64,000 nucleotides of DNA from Microbacterium amylolyticum (GCF_011046975.1 NZ_CP049253.1:1240001-1304000), one strand, 5' to 3'; shown: positions 27,103 to 36,746, numbered from the stretch's first letter. Translations and numbers: made by a program. The notes: generated by a model from the sequence alone, not told the origin.

Positions 27103-27375
27103 TCATCGAAGGAGCCGCGCACGGTGCGCAGCACGCTGTTCGCGCAGACGACGGAGCCGGGCAACGAGCATCGGAGCGTGCTCCCACGCCGCAGGGTCAT
27201 CAACGAGTCGAGCGAGGAGCTGGTAGTAACGTGCCGGCTCGAGATCCAGGTGAGCGCGAATCGCCTCTTCCTTCGCACCGGAGGGACGGGGCCATTCGCT
27301 CTCAAACGCCAGAACCGCGCGCGCACGTTCGTCAAGACTCGCCACCGCCGCGTCGTCGTGCTGCACGTCCGTCAT
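27103..27375 (-). CDS. DUF3263 family protein
   Basis: About 90 residues from ATG 27375 (an upstream ATG at 27396 would add 7). The core RARAVLAFESEWPRPSGAKE, then HLDLEPARYYQLLARLVDDP, matches DUF3263, a small actinobacterial protein that looks like a sigma-region-4 or HTH helix bundle. It is followed by many Arg. Function not established. It lies 11 bases upstream of the LytR_C gene. Confidence 0.85.
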   Translation of the reverse strand: MTDVQHDDAAVASLDERARAVLAFESEWPRPSGAKEEAIRAHLDLEPARYYQLLARLVDDPAAWEHAPMLVARLRRLREQRAAHRARLLR

Positions 27376-27429
27376 CACAGCAGGATAATTCGTCACTCCT
27401 ATGGTCCCGCCGAGACACTCCCGAGATCG

Positions 27430-28410
27430 TCAGGGAAGGCGCGCAATCCACCCGCCGAGCGGATCAGACAGGGCGATCACCTCACCGTCGACCGCCAGCG
27501 CAAACCCCTCGGCACCGTCAGCGATCGGCGTGCTCCACGCATCATGCAACCGCGGACTGTCGAGGGTGATCCATCGCGCATCCATCCCGCGAATCGCGTC
27601 GATCAGCCGCTCGCGCGCGACGCGCGGAATGTGCGGAAGAACGCCGGGCGTTGAGATCACGAGCGTCGCATCCTTCGGCGCTTGCGCAGCGAGCGCGGCC
27701 AGCGCATGACCATCCGCCGCATCCCCCGCCACGAGCAGAGGAGGGGACGCTGCGGCGACATCGAGCGCGGCGTTCACTCTCTGTGCACGCTGATCCTCTC
27801 CCGGCCACACCAGACCCGCGATCCACGCGCGGTCCTCCGCCTCATCGGCACGGCGCGGCTGAACATCAATTCCGGCGCGCCACACGACATTCGGCAAACG
27901 CGACGGAGCGTTCACCCCGCGCAGATCCGATGTCAGGACCACCGCGCTCTCCCGCTCGTCCGGGTCGAGGGAGATCACCCGGCCCGCGTCGTCGCGAAAG
28001 CGATACGAATAGCGATCGGGGAACAAACACAGGCCCGCGCTGGCGCCCAGCTCAAGAAGAGCGATGGGGCCGGCCACGCGCTCCAGCGCGAGCAGAAGGG
28101 GCACACAGCGCAGCGGCTCGTTCGTCTGGGTGGTGCGAACGGCGCACTCCGCGACAACACGCTCCTGGTTCGCCCACACGAACTCCGCCCAGGCGGAGTA
28201 GCTCTGGAGCGGAGCGCCCAGCATCCGCGTCACAGCGAAAACGACGGGCGGCTGGCGATGGGGCGAAGGGAGGGGTGCGAACACACCGGCGATGCGGGCG
28301 TCATCCGCCACTCCAGCGGCCCACTCCGCGTACCGAGCACTGCGGCCAGGAGCCTCATCGCGCGCAAATCGCGCGAATCGTTCCTGCACCTCGTTGATCG
28401 CCTCGCTCAT
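27430..28410 (-). CDS. DUF2332 family protein
   Basis: A 326-residue protein from ATG 28410 (MSEAINEVQERFARFARDEA), preceded by GGGGG. Typical DUF2332 features are GRSARYAEWAAGVADD, an NEPLRC segment, and a glycine-rich LLELGASAGLCLFPDRYSY resembling a methyltransferase nucleotide-binding motif. It may be an uncharacterised methyltransferase-like enzyme. It diverges from msrB. Confidence 0.85.
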   Translation of the reverse strand: MSEAINEVQERFARFARDEAPGRSARYAEWAAGVADDARIAGVFAPLPSPHRQPPVVFAVTRMLGAPLQSYSAWAEFVWANQERVVAECAVRTTQTNEPLRCVPLLLALERVAGPIALLELGASAGLCLFPDRYSYRFRDDAGRVISLDPDERESAVVLTSDLRGVNAPSRLPNVVWRAGIDVQPRRADEAEDRAWIAGLVWPGEDQRAQRVNAALDVAAASPPLLVAGDAADGHALAALAAQAPKDATLVISTPGVLPHIPRVARERLIDAIRGMDARWITLDSPRLHDAWSTPIADGAEGFALAVDGEVIALSDPLGGWIARLP

Positions 28411-28505
28411 CCCCCTATTCTGCTGTGCGCCGCCGCCGTGACGCGCCAACGTCACGTGTCGATCACACCCAGCCGATGCCCGCCAGACAGACGTAACCTG
28501 GAGGC

Positions 28506-28910
28506 ATGGCATACGAGGTCGAGAAGTCGGAAGAGGAGTGGCGCGCCGAGCTGACGCCCGAGCAGTACGCAGTGCTCCGCGAAGCGGGAACGGAGCGCGC
28601 GTGGACGGGAGAGTTGCTCGACGAAGAGCGCTCGGGCCTGTACACCTGCGCAGGATGCGGCGCCGAGCTTTTTCAGGCGGACACGAAGTTCGACTCGCAC
28701 TGCGGGTGGCCGAGCTTCTACGAGTCGGTTCGCCCCGATGCCGTTGAGCTCATCGATGACACAAGCCTCGGCATGGTGCGCACAGAGGTGCGCTGCGCGG
28801 CCTGCGGCGGCCACCTCGGGCACGTCTTCCCTGACGGCTTCGGCACGCCAACGGGCGACCGCTACTGCATGAACTCCCTGTCGCTGAACTTCACGCCCGA
28901 CGAGGCCTGA
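28506..28910 (+). CDS. msrB: Peptide-methionine (R)-S-oxide reductase
   Basis: A 134-residue enzyme that repairs methionine-R-sulfoxide. It has both zinc CxxC pairs (TCAGCG and RCAACGG), HLGHVFPDG, and the catalytic Cys in RYCMNSLSL. Thioredoxin is the usual reductant. It diverges from the DUF2332 gene with a gap of about 95 bases. Confidence 0.96.
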   Translation: MAYEVEKSEEEWRAELTPEQYAVLREAGTERAWTGELLDEERSGLYTCAGCGAELFQADTKFDSHCGWPSFYESVRPDAVELIDDTSLGMVRTEVRCAACGGHLGHVFPDGFGTPTGDRYCMNSLSLNFTPDEA

Positions 28911-28917
28911 GCGGTAC

Positions 28918-28952
28918 GCCCGCCTCATCGTGCAGCGCACGGAGAGGCGGGC
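28918..28952. terminator. Hairpin between convergent msrB and cysH
   Basis: GCCCGCCTC pairs with GAGGCGGGC around a 17-base loop. It can serve both convergent genes. Confidence 0.55.
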
Positions 28953-28967
28953 ACACCTCGCGGTACA

Positions 28968-29714
28968 TCAGATGACGTGGATGCCGCACTCGACCTTCGC
29001 GCTGCCGGCCCAGCGGCCCGAGCGCGGGTCGGCGCCCTCCTCAACGGGCTGCGTGCACGGCTCGCAGCCGATCGAGGGGTATCCGGCGCTGAGAAGCAGG
29101 TTCATCGGCACCCCGTGCTGCGCGGCGTACCCATAGAGCTCGTCGCTGGTCCATGCCACAAGCGGGTTGACCTTCACGAGCCCGTTCTTGTGGTCGAAGG
29201 TCACGAGCGGAGCGAGAGCGCGGGTGGATGCTTCTTCGCGGCGCACGCCCGAGATCCACACTTCGTATCCGCGCAGGGAATCCCGCAGCGGCTCGACCTT
29301 GCGCATCGCGCAGCAGTACTCGGCGTTCGTGGCGAACAGGTCTGCTCCGTACGCCGCGTCCTGCTCTTTCGGCGTCAGATCGGCCGTGATGTCCACAACC
29401 CGGATGTCGAGCTGGCGCTGGGCCTCGTCGCGCGTCGCGATCGTCTCGACGAAGTGGTACCCCGTGTCGAGGAAAAGCACATCGACACCGGGAAGCGTCT
29501 GCGACACGAGGTGAGGGAGCACCGTGTTGGCCATCGAGGACGCAACAGCAACCGCCCCCAGACCGAACGTGCGCGCGACCCATTCGAGGGCTTCGGCGGC
29601 GGTGGCCTCGTGGTCGGTTCCGCTGCCGAGCTCCTGTACGCCGGCCCGCGCGATCTCTTCGAGCTCTTCGGCCGTGCGGCGCGAGAGCGCGCGGGGGGCC
29701 AGGCTGACGGTCAT
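28968..29714 (-). CDS. cysH: Adenylylsulfate (APS) reductase
   Basis: A 248-residue protein from ATG 29714, which overlaps the cysI stop as ATGA. The Fe-S cysteines EYCCAMRK and CEPC mark an APS reductase rather than the PAPS form. The C-terminal VECGIHV carries the catalytic Cys. It makes sulfite from APS, and CysI then reduces it. Coupled translation with cysI ensures matching supply. Confidence 0.95.
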   Translation of the reverse strand: MTVSLAPRALSRRTAEELEEIARAGVQELGSGTDHEATAAEALEWVARTFGLGAVAVASSMANTVLPHLVSQTLPGVDVLFLDTGYHFVETIATRDEAQRQLDIRVVDITADLTPKEQDAAYGADLFATNAEYCCAMRKVEPLRDSLRGYEVWISGVRREEASTRALAPLVTFDHKNGLVKVNPLVAWTSDELYGYAAQHGVPMNLLLSAGYPSIGCEPCTQPVEEGADPRSGRWAGSAKVECGIHVI

Positions 29715-31438
29715 ATGAGTGCCTCTTCTTCTGCACGGTGTGCCCACTGTGCGAACGTCTCGTCGCCGTCGCGATCATCGGCGTAGCGACGAGAAACGCG
29801 TTCGACGTAGTCGGCGATGCCATCGGCGGACACCTTCAGGCCGCGAACCGTCCGGCCCAGGCCGGCCTCTTCCCGGTCGGACGAAGCGAGTCCGCCTCCG
29901 AGGTGCACCTGGAAACCGGGGACCTTGTTGCCGTCATCGTCGGTGATCAGCTGACCCTTGAGCCCGATGTCGGCTGTTTGAATACGCGCACAGGAGTTGG
30001 GGCATCCGTTGATGTGCAGACTCATCGGAGCAGGCAGGTCCTCGCCCGCGAATCGCTTCTCGAGGTCGGCAACGGCAGCCATCGCTGTGTCCTTCGTGTC
30101 GACGATGGCGAGCTTGCAGAACTCGATCCCCGTGCAGGCGATTGTGCCGCGGCGGATGAGGCTGGGCCGCGCGCTGAGACCGATCTCGTCGAGCCGGGCG
30201 ATCAGGGGCTCAACGCGATCTTCCTCGATGTCGAGGATGACGAGCTTCTGATGCGGCGTTGTGCGCAGGCGCGTGGATCCGTGCTCTTCAATGATTTCCG
30301 CGAGCTCGGTCAGGCGTTCTCCGGACACGCGGCCGACGACGGGGGTCACGCCAATGTAGAAGCGTCCGTCTTTTTGACGGTGCACGCCGACGTGGTCGCC
30401 GCGTCCGGTTGCCCGCACGGGAGCAGGGCCATCGGGAAGCGCGTAGCCGAGGTACTCGGTCTCCAGAACCTGACGGAACTTTTCCGGCCCCCAGTCGCCC
30501 ATGAGGAACTTCAGGCGCGCCTTGTTGCGCAGGCGGCGGTATCCGTAGTCGCGGAAGATCTGGCACACGCCGTGCCACACATCAGCAACCTTGTCGGGGG
30601 CGACCCATGTTCCGAGCCGCTCGCCCAGACGGGGAACGGTGGACAGCGCGCCGCCGACCCAGAGGTCGTAGCCGACGCCGTGCTCGGGGTGATTGACCGC
30701 GACAAAGGCGATGTCGTTGATCTCGTGGACGATGTCCTGGCTGGGGTGCCCGGTGATCGCGGATTTGAACTTTCGCGGCAGGTTCGCCAGTTCGGGGTCG
30801 CCAATGAATCGACGCGTGATCTCTTCGATCTGCGGCGTCGGATCGATCAGTTCGTCCTCGGAGATTCCGGCAACGGGCGATCCGAGGACAACGCGCGGAA
30901 CATCGCCGCAGGCCTCGGTCGTTCCCAGTCCGACGCTTTCGAGCCGGCGCCAGATTTCGGGCATCGACTCGACCTCGATCCAGTGCAACTGGATGTTCTG
31001 ACGGTCCGTGAGGTCGGCCGTGCCCCGGCCGAAGTCGACCGAAATCTGGCCGATAACGCGCAGCTGCTCGGTTGTGAGCTGACCGCCGTCGATACGCACG
31101 CGGAGCATGAAGAACTCGTCTTCGAGCTCGTGAGGCTCAAGCGTTGCGGTGCGACCGCCATCGATTCCGGGCTTGCGCTGGGTGTACAGACCCCACCAGC
31201 GGAAACGACCGTGGAGGTCGGTGGGGTCGATCGACGCGAAGCCTTCCTTCGCGTAGATGTTCTCGATGCGCTCGCGCACCTCGAGGCCACCGCTCTCTTT
31301 TTTGAACTGCTCGTTCGCGTTGAGCGGCTCGGTGCCGTCGACCTTCCACTGCCCAAGGGGCTTGCTGGCCCCTCGCGCTGCCCGCGTTCGTGCGCCACGT
31401 GCTGGCGCGTTCGCGGACGTACTCTGCTCACTCGACAT
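29711..31438 (-). CDS. cysI: Ferredoxin-type sulfite (nitrite/sulfite) reductase
   Basis: A 575-residue sirohaem enzyme. The Fe-S/sirohaem cysteines are in TGIEFCKLAI and HINGCPNSCAR. Duplicated half-domains are evident (FRWWGLYTQRKPGIDGG and later DGRFYIGVTPVVGR). It reduces sulfite to sulfide for cysteine synthesis. First gene of the cysI-cysH operon. A hairpin sits in its leader. The N-terminal 25 residues are low-complexity. Confidence 0.94.
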   Translation of the reverse strand: MSSEQSTSANAPARGARTRAARGASKPLGQWKVDGTEPLNANEQFKKESGGLEVRERIENIYAKEGFASIDPTDLHGRFRWWGLYTQRKPGIDGGRTATLEPHELEDEFFMLRVRIDGGQLTTEQLRVIGQISVDFGRGTADLTDRQNIQLHWIEVESMPEIWRRLESVGLGTTEACGDVPRVVLGSPVAGISEDELIDPTPQIEEITRRFIGDPELANLPRKFKSAITGHPSQDIVHEINDIAFVAVNHPEHGVGYDLWVGGALSTVPRLGERLGTWVAPDKVADVWHGVCQIFRDYGYRRLRNKARLKFLMGDWGPEKFRQVLETEYLGYALPDGPAPVRATGRGDHVGVHRQKDGRFYIGVTPVVGRVSGERLTELAEIIEEHGSTRLRTTPHQKLVILDIEEDRVEPLIARLDEIGLSARPSLIRRGTIACTGIEFCKLAIVDTKDTAMAAVADLEKRFAGEDLPAPMSLHINGCPNSCARIQTADIGLKGQLITDDDGNKVPGFQVHLGGGLASSDREEAGLGRTVRGLKVSADGIADYVERVSRRYADDRDGDETFAQWAHRAEEEALI

Positions 31439-31451
31439 ACAACGAGCCTAC

Positions 31452-31474
31452 GGAGCCCCGGCGACAGGGGCTCC
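31452..31474 (-). promoter_or_regulatory. Hairpin in the cysI leader
   Basis: GGAGCCCC and GGGGCTCC form a perfect 8-base stem with a 7-base loop, ending 13 bases before the cysI start. It covers the place where a ribosome site would be expected. It does not match a SAM riboswitch. Possible translational control. Confidence 0.35.
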
Positions 31475-31569
31475 TCTGTTACGCAACGCGACGACACAGG
31501 TCGTCATACCGCACCGACGTCACAACGAGCAATCATGGCTCGTGATCCGCAGGGAGTAAGTTGGGGCCC

Positions 31570-33246
31570 ATGACAGCTCCCGTCGATCCCACCTCCACAG
31601 TAGCTTGGGAGGAGCTTACGTCGCTTGGCGACGGCTTCTCCCCCGACCTTCGCGAATGGTTTGCGGAGGATCCCGCCCGCGCTGAGCGCCTCAGCTTCCC
31701 TCTCGCCGACCTGCATGTCGACCTGTCGAAGAACCTCATCACGGACGACCTGCTGGCGGCGCTCGTGAAGCTGGCCGAGGAGACGGGCGTTGCTGAGCGA
31801 TTCGCCGCGATGGAAGCCGGCGAACACATCAACACAACGGAGGACCGCGCCGTTCTCCACACGGCGTTGCGTCTGCCCGCCGGTTCTTCTGTTGTCGTCG
31901 ACGGCCAGGACGTTGCCGCCGATGTTCATGAGGTTCTCGGCCGCATCGAGGCGTTCGCGAACCGTGTGCGTTCCGGCGAGTGGACGGGTGTGACGGGCAA
32001 GAAGGTCACACACGTTGTCAACATCGGCATCGGCGGAAGCGATCTGGGCCCCGTGATGGTGTACGAGGCGCTTGCGCCGTACGCGGATGCCGGTATCGAG
32101 GCGCGTTTCATCTCGAACATCGACCCGACCGACCTTGCCCAGAAGACGGCGGGTCTTGACCCCGAGACGACGCTGTTTATCGTGGCGTCGAAGACGTTCA
32201 CGACGCTGGAGACGCTGACGAACGCGCGTCTCGCACGTGACTGGCTGTGGAAGGGGCTGACGGCCTCGGGCGCGATCGCCGATAACGACGATGCCCGTAC
32301 CGCAGCCGTTGCCCGGCACTTCGTTGCCGTGTCAACGGCTCTCGACAAGGTCGCGGAGTTCGGCATCGACACCGATAACGCGTTCGGATTCTGGGACTGG
32401 GTGGGTGGTCGCTACTCGGTGGATTCCGCGATCGGCACCTCGCTGGCCGTTGTCCTCGGCCCCGAGGCCTTCCGCGATCTGCTCTCGGGCTTCCACGCAG
32501 TTGACGAGCACGTGCGCACAACGCCGCTCGCGCAGAACGTGCCGGTCCTCATGGGGCTGCTGAACGTGTGGTACACGAACTTCCTCGGTGCCCAGTCGCA
32601 CGCTGTGCTCCCGTATGCCCAGCAGCTGCACCGGTTCCCTGCCTATCTGCAGCAGCTGACGATGGAGTCGAACGGCAAGTCGGTGCGATGGGATGGAACA
32701 CCCGTCACAACGGACACGGGAGAGATCTTCTGGGGCGAGCCCGGCACCAACGGTCAGCACGCCTTCTACCAGCTGATCCACCAGGGAACGCGACTGATTC
32801 CCGCCGACTTCATCGCCTTCGCCAACCCCGCCTACCCGTTGCAGGACGGTGGCCGTGATGTGCACGGGCTCTTCCTGGCGAACTTCCTCGCGCAGACGAA
32901 GGCCCTGGCCTTCGGGAAAACGGAGGAAGAGGTCGAGGCGGAGGGAACGACCGGCCCTCTGGTGGCGGCGCGCTCCTTCGAGGGAAACCGTCCGACGACA
33001 TCGATCTTTGCGTCCTCGCTGACGCCGAAGGTGCTCGGCGAGCTGATCGCGCTGTACGAGCACATCACGTTCACACAGGGCGTCATCTGGGGTATCAACT
33101 CCTTCGACCAGTGGGGCGTCGAGCTGGGCAAGCAGCTGGCTCTGCAGATCGCCCCCGCGATCGAGGGAGATGAGAGCGCCATCGAGGCTCAGGATCCTTC
33201 GACCAGGGCGCTGCTGGCGTACTACCGCGAGCACCGTTCGGCGTAA
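31570..33246 (+). CDS. pgi: Glucose-6-phosphate isomerase
   Basis: A 558-residue enzyme of glycolysis and gluconeogenesis from ATG 31570; a TTG at 31561 is possible. The family signatures are present: [31 protein letters not shown], and [12 protein letters not shown] near the end. Monocistronic with a long hairpin terminator. Confidence 0.97.
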   Translation: MTAPVDPTSTVAWEELTSLGDGFSPDLREWFAEDPARAERLSFPLADLHVDLSKNLITDDLLAALVKLAEETGVAERFAAMEAGEHINTTEDRAVLHTALRLPAGSSVVVDGQDVAADVHEVLGRIEAFANRVRSGEWTGVTGKKVTHVVNIGIGGSDLGPVMVYEALAPYADAGIEARFISNIDPTDLAQKTAGLDPETTLFIVASKTFTTLETLTNARLARDWLWKGLTASGAIADNDDARTAAVARHFVAVSTALDKVAEFGIDTDNAFGFWDWVGGRYSVDSAIGTSLAVVLGPEAFRDLLSGFHAVDEHVRTTPLAQNVPVLMGLLNVWYTNFLGAQSHAVLPYAQQLHRFPAYLQQLTMESNGKSVRWDGTPVTTDTGEIFWGEPGTNGQHAFYQLIHQGTRLIPADFIAFANPAYPLQDGGRDVHGLFLANFLAQTKALAFGKTEEEVEAEGTTGPLVAARSFEGNRPTTSIFASSLTPKVLGELIALYEHITFTQGVIWGINSFDQWGVELGKQLALQIAPAIEGDESAIEAQDPSTRALLAYYREHRSA

Positions 33247-33298
33247 CAACTCACGGGTGGGCCCGCGATGTCGTCATCGCGGGCCCACCCGTGAGTTG
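33247..33298. terminator. 24-bp perfect hairpin after pgi
   Basis: The 24-base arms 33247-33270 and 33275-33298 are exact complements with a TCGT loop. It is an unusually long perfect stem and ends the pgi transcript. Confidence 0.85.
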
Positions 33299-33328
33299 TC
33301 CGTGGTGCGCCAGCCCGGTGGCGGGGAG

Positions 33329-33637
33329 TTAGGCCACGTCTGGTGACGCCGCTGCGCCCTCGGTGATGCCGAGATCAGCCTGTTGCTGGGGTGTGGTGAT
33401 CGGGATGCGGCGACCTGATCGGGCGTCAAGGACGATTCCGGCCAAGATGCCTTGGACCGAGCTTTCGTCCGTCTCGGGCTCGGCCGCGGTGTCCGCCGCG
33501 AGGAGCTCCGGTGTCATTTTTCGGAGGCGGCCCAGCGCCCCGAGCGCGATCTGACACCCCGGTGAGCGGTCGATCGCGGCGTTGGGCGGACACGGTGACG
33601 AACACCTTCCAGGACCCGCACTACGGCGAAGCGACAA
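33329..33637 (-). pseudogene. Unidentified coding remnant opposite the GH74 piece
   Basis: The minus strand has an open frame whose last 70 residues look like coding sequence (GALGRLRKMTPELLAADTAA, ESSVQGILAGIVLDARSGRRIPI) and end at 33329. The N-terminal part is lost in the GH74 remnant. It may be the C-terminus of a sugar enzyme or regulator; I cannot name it. Confidence 0.4.
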
Positions 33638-34205
33638 GTGTCGACGCGGCGAGCCTGGCCCCGGACACGTTCGTTCGCACGGGGCGGGCCGGGGACGGAT
33701 CGATTATCGCCGCCGTGTCTTCGGACGCAGGGCAGACGTGGACAGCGTCTCCGGCAGCGGTCGGAGCGTCCGGGAGCGGCACGATTACGGTCAACGCTGA
33801 TGCATCGGCAGTGACGTGGGCTCCGGTTGGTGCCGCACCGCTTCGCTCCGCCGATCGGGTGCGTTTCGGAGCGGTTCCAGGCGCGGCGGGTCATCTCTGG
33901 CTGGCCGGAGGCGATGACGACGAAGAGCCGTACGGCATGTGGCGTTCGACCGACGCCGGATCGACCTGGCCCTCTGTTTCGGGGTTCGATGAAGCTGACT
34001 CCGTTGGCTTCGGAAAGGCCACTCCCGGGGCATCTTCTCCCGCGATCTACACCGCCGCGAAGTACGAGGGTGTGCGTGGAGTGTTCCGCTCGATCGACGA
34101 CGGAACGTCCTGGACGCGAATCAACGACGACAACAACCAGTGGGGCTGGATCGGCGCAGCCATCGAGGGCGACCCCGACGAATTCGGACGGGTCTACATC
34201 GTCAT
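33586..34205 (+). pseudogene. C-terminal remnant of a GH74 xyloglucanase-type protein
   Basis: BNR/beta-propeller repeats are visible: SSDAGQTWTASPA, WRSTDAGSTWPSVSGF and FRSIDDGTSWTRINDDNNQW, followed by GWIGAAIEGDPDEFGRVYI, the end signature of GH74. It should continue to a TNGRG-like motif but instead passes into unrelated sequence. There is no signal peptide and no first propeller. An open frame runs to 34263 by chance. Confidence 0.75.
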
Positions 34206-34299
34206 CGGCGTTGCCCTGTCTTTCCTTCACCGAGGCCCGGTCGTTTCACGACCGAACGCGTAAGCGACACGCTCGAACGCGCCCGGCCGGCCAGCAGAA

Positions 34300-34339
34300 A
34301 GCCCCCGCCTCCCGCACATTGCTGTGGGAGACGGGGGCT
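34300..34339 (-). terminator. Terminator of tRNA-Thr
   Basis: AGCCCCCG and CGGGGGCT outer stem, with CTCCC/GGGAG inside, followed on the minus strand by TTTC. Confidence 0.75.
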
Positions 34340-34344
34340 GACGG

Positions 34345-34417
34345 TGCCGGCTGCCAGGTTCGAACTGACGACCCCCTGTTTACAAGACAGGTGCTCTACC
34401 AACTGAGCTAAGCCGGC
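34345..34417 (-). tRNA. tRNA-Thr (anticodon TGT)
   Basis: A 73-base minus-strand tRNA. Acceptor GCCGGCT pairs with AGCCGGC, discriminator A, anticodon loop CTTGTAA with TGT, T-arm GGTTCGAACC-like. CCA is not encoded. Confidence 0.95.
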
Positions 34418-34444
34418 GGTGGCCCCGAAGGGCCGGCATCTACC

Positions 34445-35368
34445 TTACTCGGTGTCGTCCTCATTCGACGAGTCGGCCGGGGTGTCCGTGTCGTCGGCAT
34501 CGGGCATCGGCGTCGGCGCGAAGTACTGTTCGCTCTCCACCAGCAGCAGAAACTGCTGCAGCTCCGCAGGATCATCGGGGCTGCCGGCGTATGCCTGACC
34601 GTCGACCGTGAGAAGGAACGGCGATGTCAGCTGCACATCATCAGTTCCGGGCACGGCGCCGTCCCTGGCGCGTTCTGTGGCCTCGGTGATCCAGGACGCG
34701 TAGCGGCGCTCCTCGATGCACTCACGCACGCCGGAGTTCTCTGCGGCCCCGGCGTCAATGGCGAGCTGCGAGAGCTGCTCGTCGCTGTATCCCTCAGAGT
34801 CCGGGGCCGGTTGCTGTTCGAGAAGGCTCGTGTTGAACGCCGGGAAGGTGGCGGGGTCGAGCGTCACAACGCACGCGACCGCTGAGCCCGCACGCTTGGA
34901 GTACTGCGTACCCTGGGCCTGCCCCGTCATCATCGCAATCGGGTGATACGTCAGGGTGACCGTGCCGTCCTCGATGCGCTCGTAAATGTGCGGGGCAACC
35001 TCGGTCTCGAAAGCACCGGCCTCCGGCGCCAAATAGTCGATGTACACGTCGATGTCCAAAACACCATCGGCCGGAGTCGATTCCCGCTCGTCGACGGGCT
35101 CCCCCGCCGCAAGCGCGATGACATCGATGCCATCGGTGCTCGTGAAGTTCTGCGGAACCTGCACTTCGTTGTCGAGCTCGGGCGCAACCTGCTGCCATAC
35201 CCACCACGCTCCGGCGACAACGACAGCAGCGATCAGCAGTGTCACGATCACGCGACGCGCAATCTTCTTCGCGGTGATCCGCGCGTTGACGGCTTGCGCC
35301 CTCTTGCGCACAGCCTCGCGCTGCTCACTGGACACCTCGGTCGGGTTCGGCGTCTCATCGTTCGTCAT
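34445..35368 (-). CDS. DsbA/thioredoxin-fold membrane protein lacking CXXC
   Basis: A 307-residue protein from ATG 35368 behind GAGGAGAG; a longer open frame upstream to 35815 is rejected. It has a cytoplasmic N-terminus, one membrane helix at about 45-65 (VIVTLLIAAVVVAGAWWVW), and an outside domain of the thioredoxin_4/DsbA type: DIDVYIDYLAPEAGAFE, then the cis-Pro loop TSPFLLTVDG. Where CPYC is expected it has APEAG, so it cannot be a normal oxidoreductase. The C-terminal tail is acidic. Possibly a chaperone or scaffold at the wall. Confidence 0.85.
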   Translation of the reverse strand: MTNDETPNPTEVSSEQREAVRKRAQAVNARITAKKIARRVIVTLLIAAVVVAGAWWVWQQVAPELDNEVQVPQNFTSTDGIDVIALAAGEPVDERESTPADGVLDIDVYIDYLAPEAGAFETEVAPHIYERIEDGTVTLTYHPIAMMTGQAQGTQYSKRAGSAVACVVTLDPATFPAFNTSLLEQQPAPDSEGYSDEQLSQLAIDAGAAENSGVRECIEERRYASWITEATERARDGAVPGTDDVQLTSPFLLTVDGQAYAGSPDDPAELQQFLLLVESEQYFAPTPMPDADDTDTPADSSNEDDTE

Positions 35369-35579
35369 GACAGTTCTCTCCTCGCAGGTCCGCTGTCGCG
35401 GCAACGCGGCGATCATAGTGACGCCCCCTGGGAACCGTCCGCGTTCGGCCCGCCTCGCGATCTCCTCGAGACCTGTGGCATACTTACGCCAGCGCCCAAA
35501 GGTGGGCGTTCGGCGCCGCAAGGTACCGCTTCCTCCACAACGGATCGTCCGGCACGTACCTGCCGGTGAAGGAGAAATC

Positions 35580-36686
35580 ATGGCATCTGTCACGTTCGAT
35601 GAGGCCACCCGCCTGTACCCCGGCGGCACTCGCCCCGCGGTTGACAAGCTCAACCTCGAGGTTGGCGACGGCGAGTTCCTCGTTCTGGTCGGCCCCTCCG
35701 GCTGCGGAAAGTCCACCTCGCTGCGTATGCTCGCTGGCCTCGAAGAGGTCAACGCCGGCGCAATTCGCATCGGCGAGCGCGACGTCACCGATGTTCCGCC
35801 GAAGGACCGCGACATCGCGATGGTGTTCCAGAACTACGCGCTGTACCCCCACATGTCCGTTGCGGACAACATGGGCTTTGCCCTCAAGATCGCCGGTGTG
35901 AACAAGGAAGACCGCCGCAAGCGCGTCGAAGAGGCCGCTCGTCTGCTCGACCTCGAGCCCTACCTCGACCGCAAGCCCAAGGCCCTCTCGGGTGGTCAGC
36001 GTCAGCGTGTTGCGATGGGTCGCGCAATCGTGCGTGAGCCCCAGGTGTTCCTCATGGACGAGCCCCTGTCGAACCTCGACGCCAAGCTTCGCGTTCAGAC
36101 GCGTACGCAGATCGCGTCGCTGCAGCGCCGCCTCGGTGTCACAACGGTTTACGTCACGCACGACCAGACCGAGGCTCTGACCATGGGTGACCGCATTGCG
36201 GTTCTCAAGGACGGCATTCTGCAGCAGGTCGGAACGCCCCGGGACCTGTACGAATCCCCCCAGAACGACTTCGTCGCCGGGTTCATCGGCTCGCCCGCGA
36301 TGAACCTCTTCCCGGCAGACATTACCGACGGCGGCGTGCTGTTCGGCGACAAGACCGTGGGCGTTGATGCAAAGGCGCTCGGCCGTGCGCACGGGTCGAA
36401 GGTCAAGACAGGCGTCCGTCCGGAGGACTTCGTCGTATCCCCGGCCGGAGAGCCCGGTCTGCAGGTCACGATCGACCTCGTGGAAGAGCTCGGCGCCGAC
36501 GGCTACCTGTACGGCCACACCGAGATTGAGGGTGAGACGGTTCAGCTGCTCGCTCGCGTCGACGGACGTCAGCACCCGATGGCCGGCGAAAAGGTGACGC
36601 TCACCCCGGCGCCCGACCACGTTCACGTGTTCGATGCCGAAACAGGCGAGCGCCTCATCAAGGAGCCGATCAAGCCTTCTGTCTAA
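35580..36686 (+). CDS. Multi-sugar ABC transporter ATPase (MsiK/UgpC/MsmK family)
   Basis: A 368-residue protein from ATG 35580 with GGAGAAA upstream. Walker A is GPSGCGKST, signature LSGGQRQRV, Walker B VFLMDEPLSNLD, then a C-terminal TOBE regulatory domain. The family powers several sugar importers in trans. It stands alone without permeases, as in other actinobacteria. It would serve carbohydrate uptake systems elsewhere. Confidence 0.94.
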   Translation: MASVTFDEATRLYPGGTRPAVDKLNLEVGDGEFLVLVGPSGCGKSTSLRMLAGLEEVNAGAIRIGERDVTDVPPKDRDIAMVFQNYALYPHMSVADNMGFALKIAGVNKEDRRKRVEEAARLLDLEPYLDRKPKALSGGQRQRVAMGRAIVREPQVFLMDEPLSNLDAKLRVQTRTQIASLQRRLGVTTVYVTHDQTEALTMGDRIAVLKDGILQQVGTPRDLYESPQNDFVAGFIGSPAMNLFPADITDGGVLFGDKTVGVDAKALGRAHGSKVKTGVRPEDFVVSPAGEPGLQVTIDLVEELGADGYLYGHTEIEGETVQLLARVDGRQHPMAGEKVTLTPAPDHVHVFDAETGERLIKEPIKPSV

Positions 36687-36697
36687 GGCTGATGAAC

Positions 36698-36738
36698 GCA
36701 AAACCGCCCCGCACCTTTCGGTGCGGGGCCGTTTTGCG
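36698..36738 (+). terminator. Terminator after the sugar ATPase gene
   Basis: CGCAAAACcGCCCCGCAC and GTGCGGGGCcGTTTTGCG form a near-perfect stem with a CTTTCG loop. Confidence 0.8.
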
Positions 36739-36746
36739 TAGACGGC

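Noticed and set aside
31440..31560. SAM riboswitch or S-box in front of cysI
   Set aside because: Only a single short hairpin is seen; none of the conserved S-box blocks is present.
29738..31573. A 611-codon plus-strand frame opposite cysI
   Set aside because: No recognisable domain; cysI carries all catalytic motifs in the opposite sense.
35369..35815. N-terminal extension of the DsbA-like protein
   Set aside because: It runs through the promoter and start of the divergent sugar ATPase gene; ATG 35368 has GAGGAGAG upstream.
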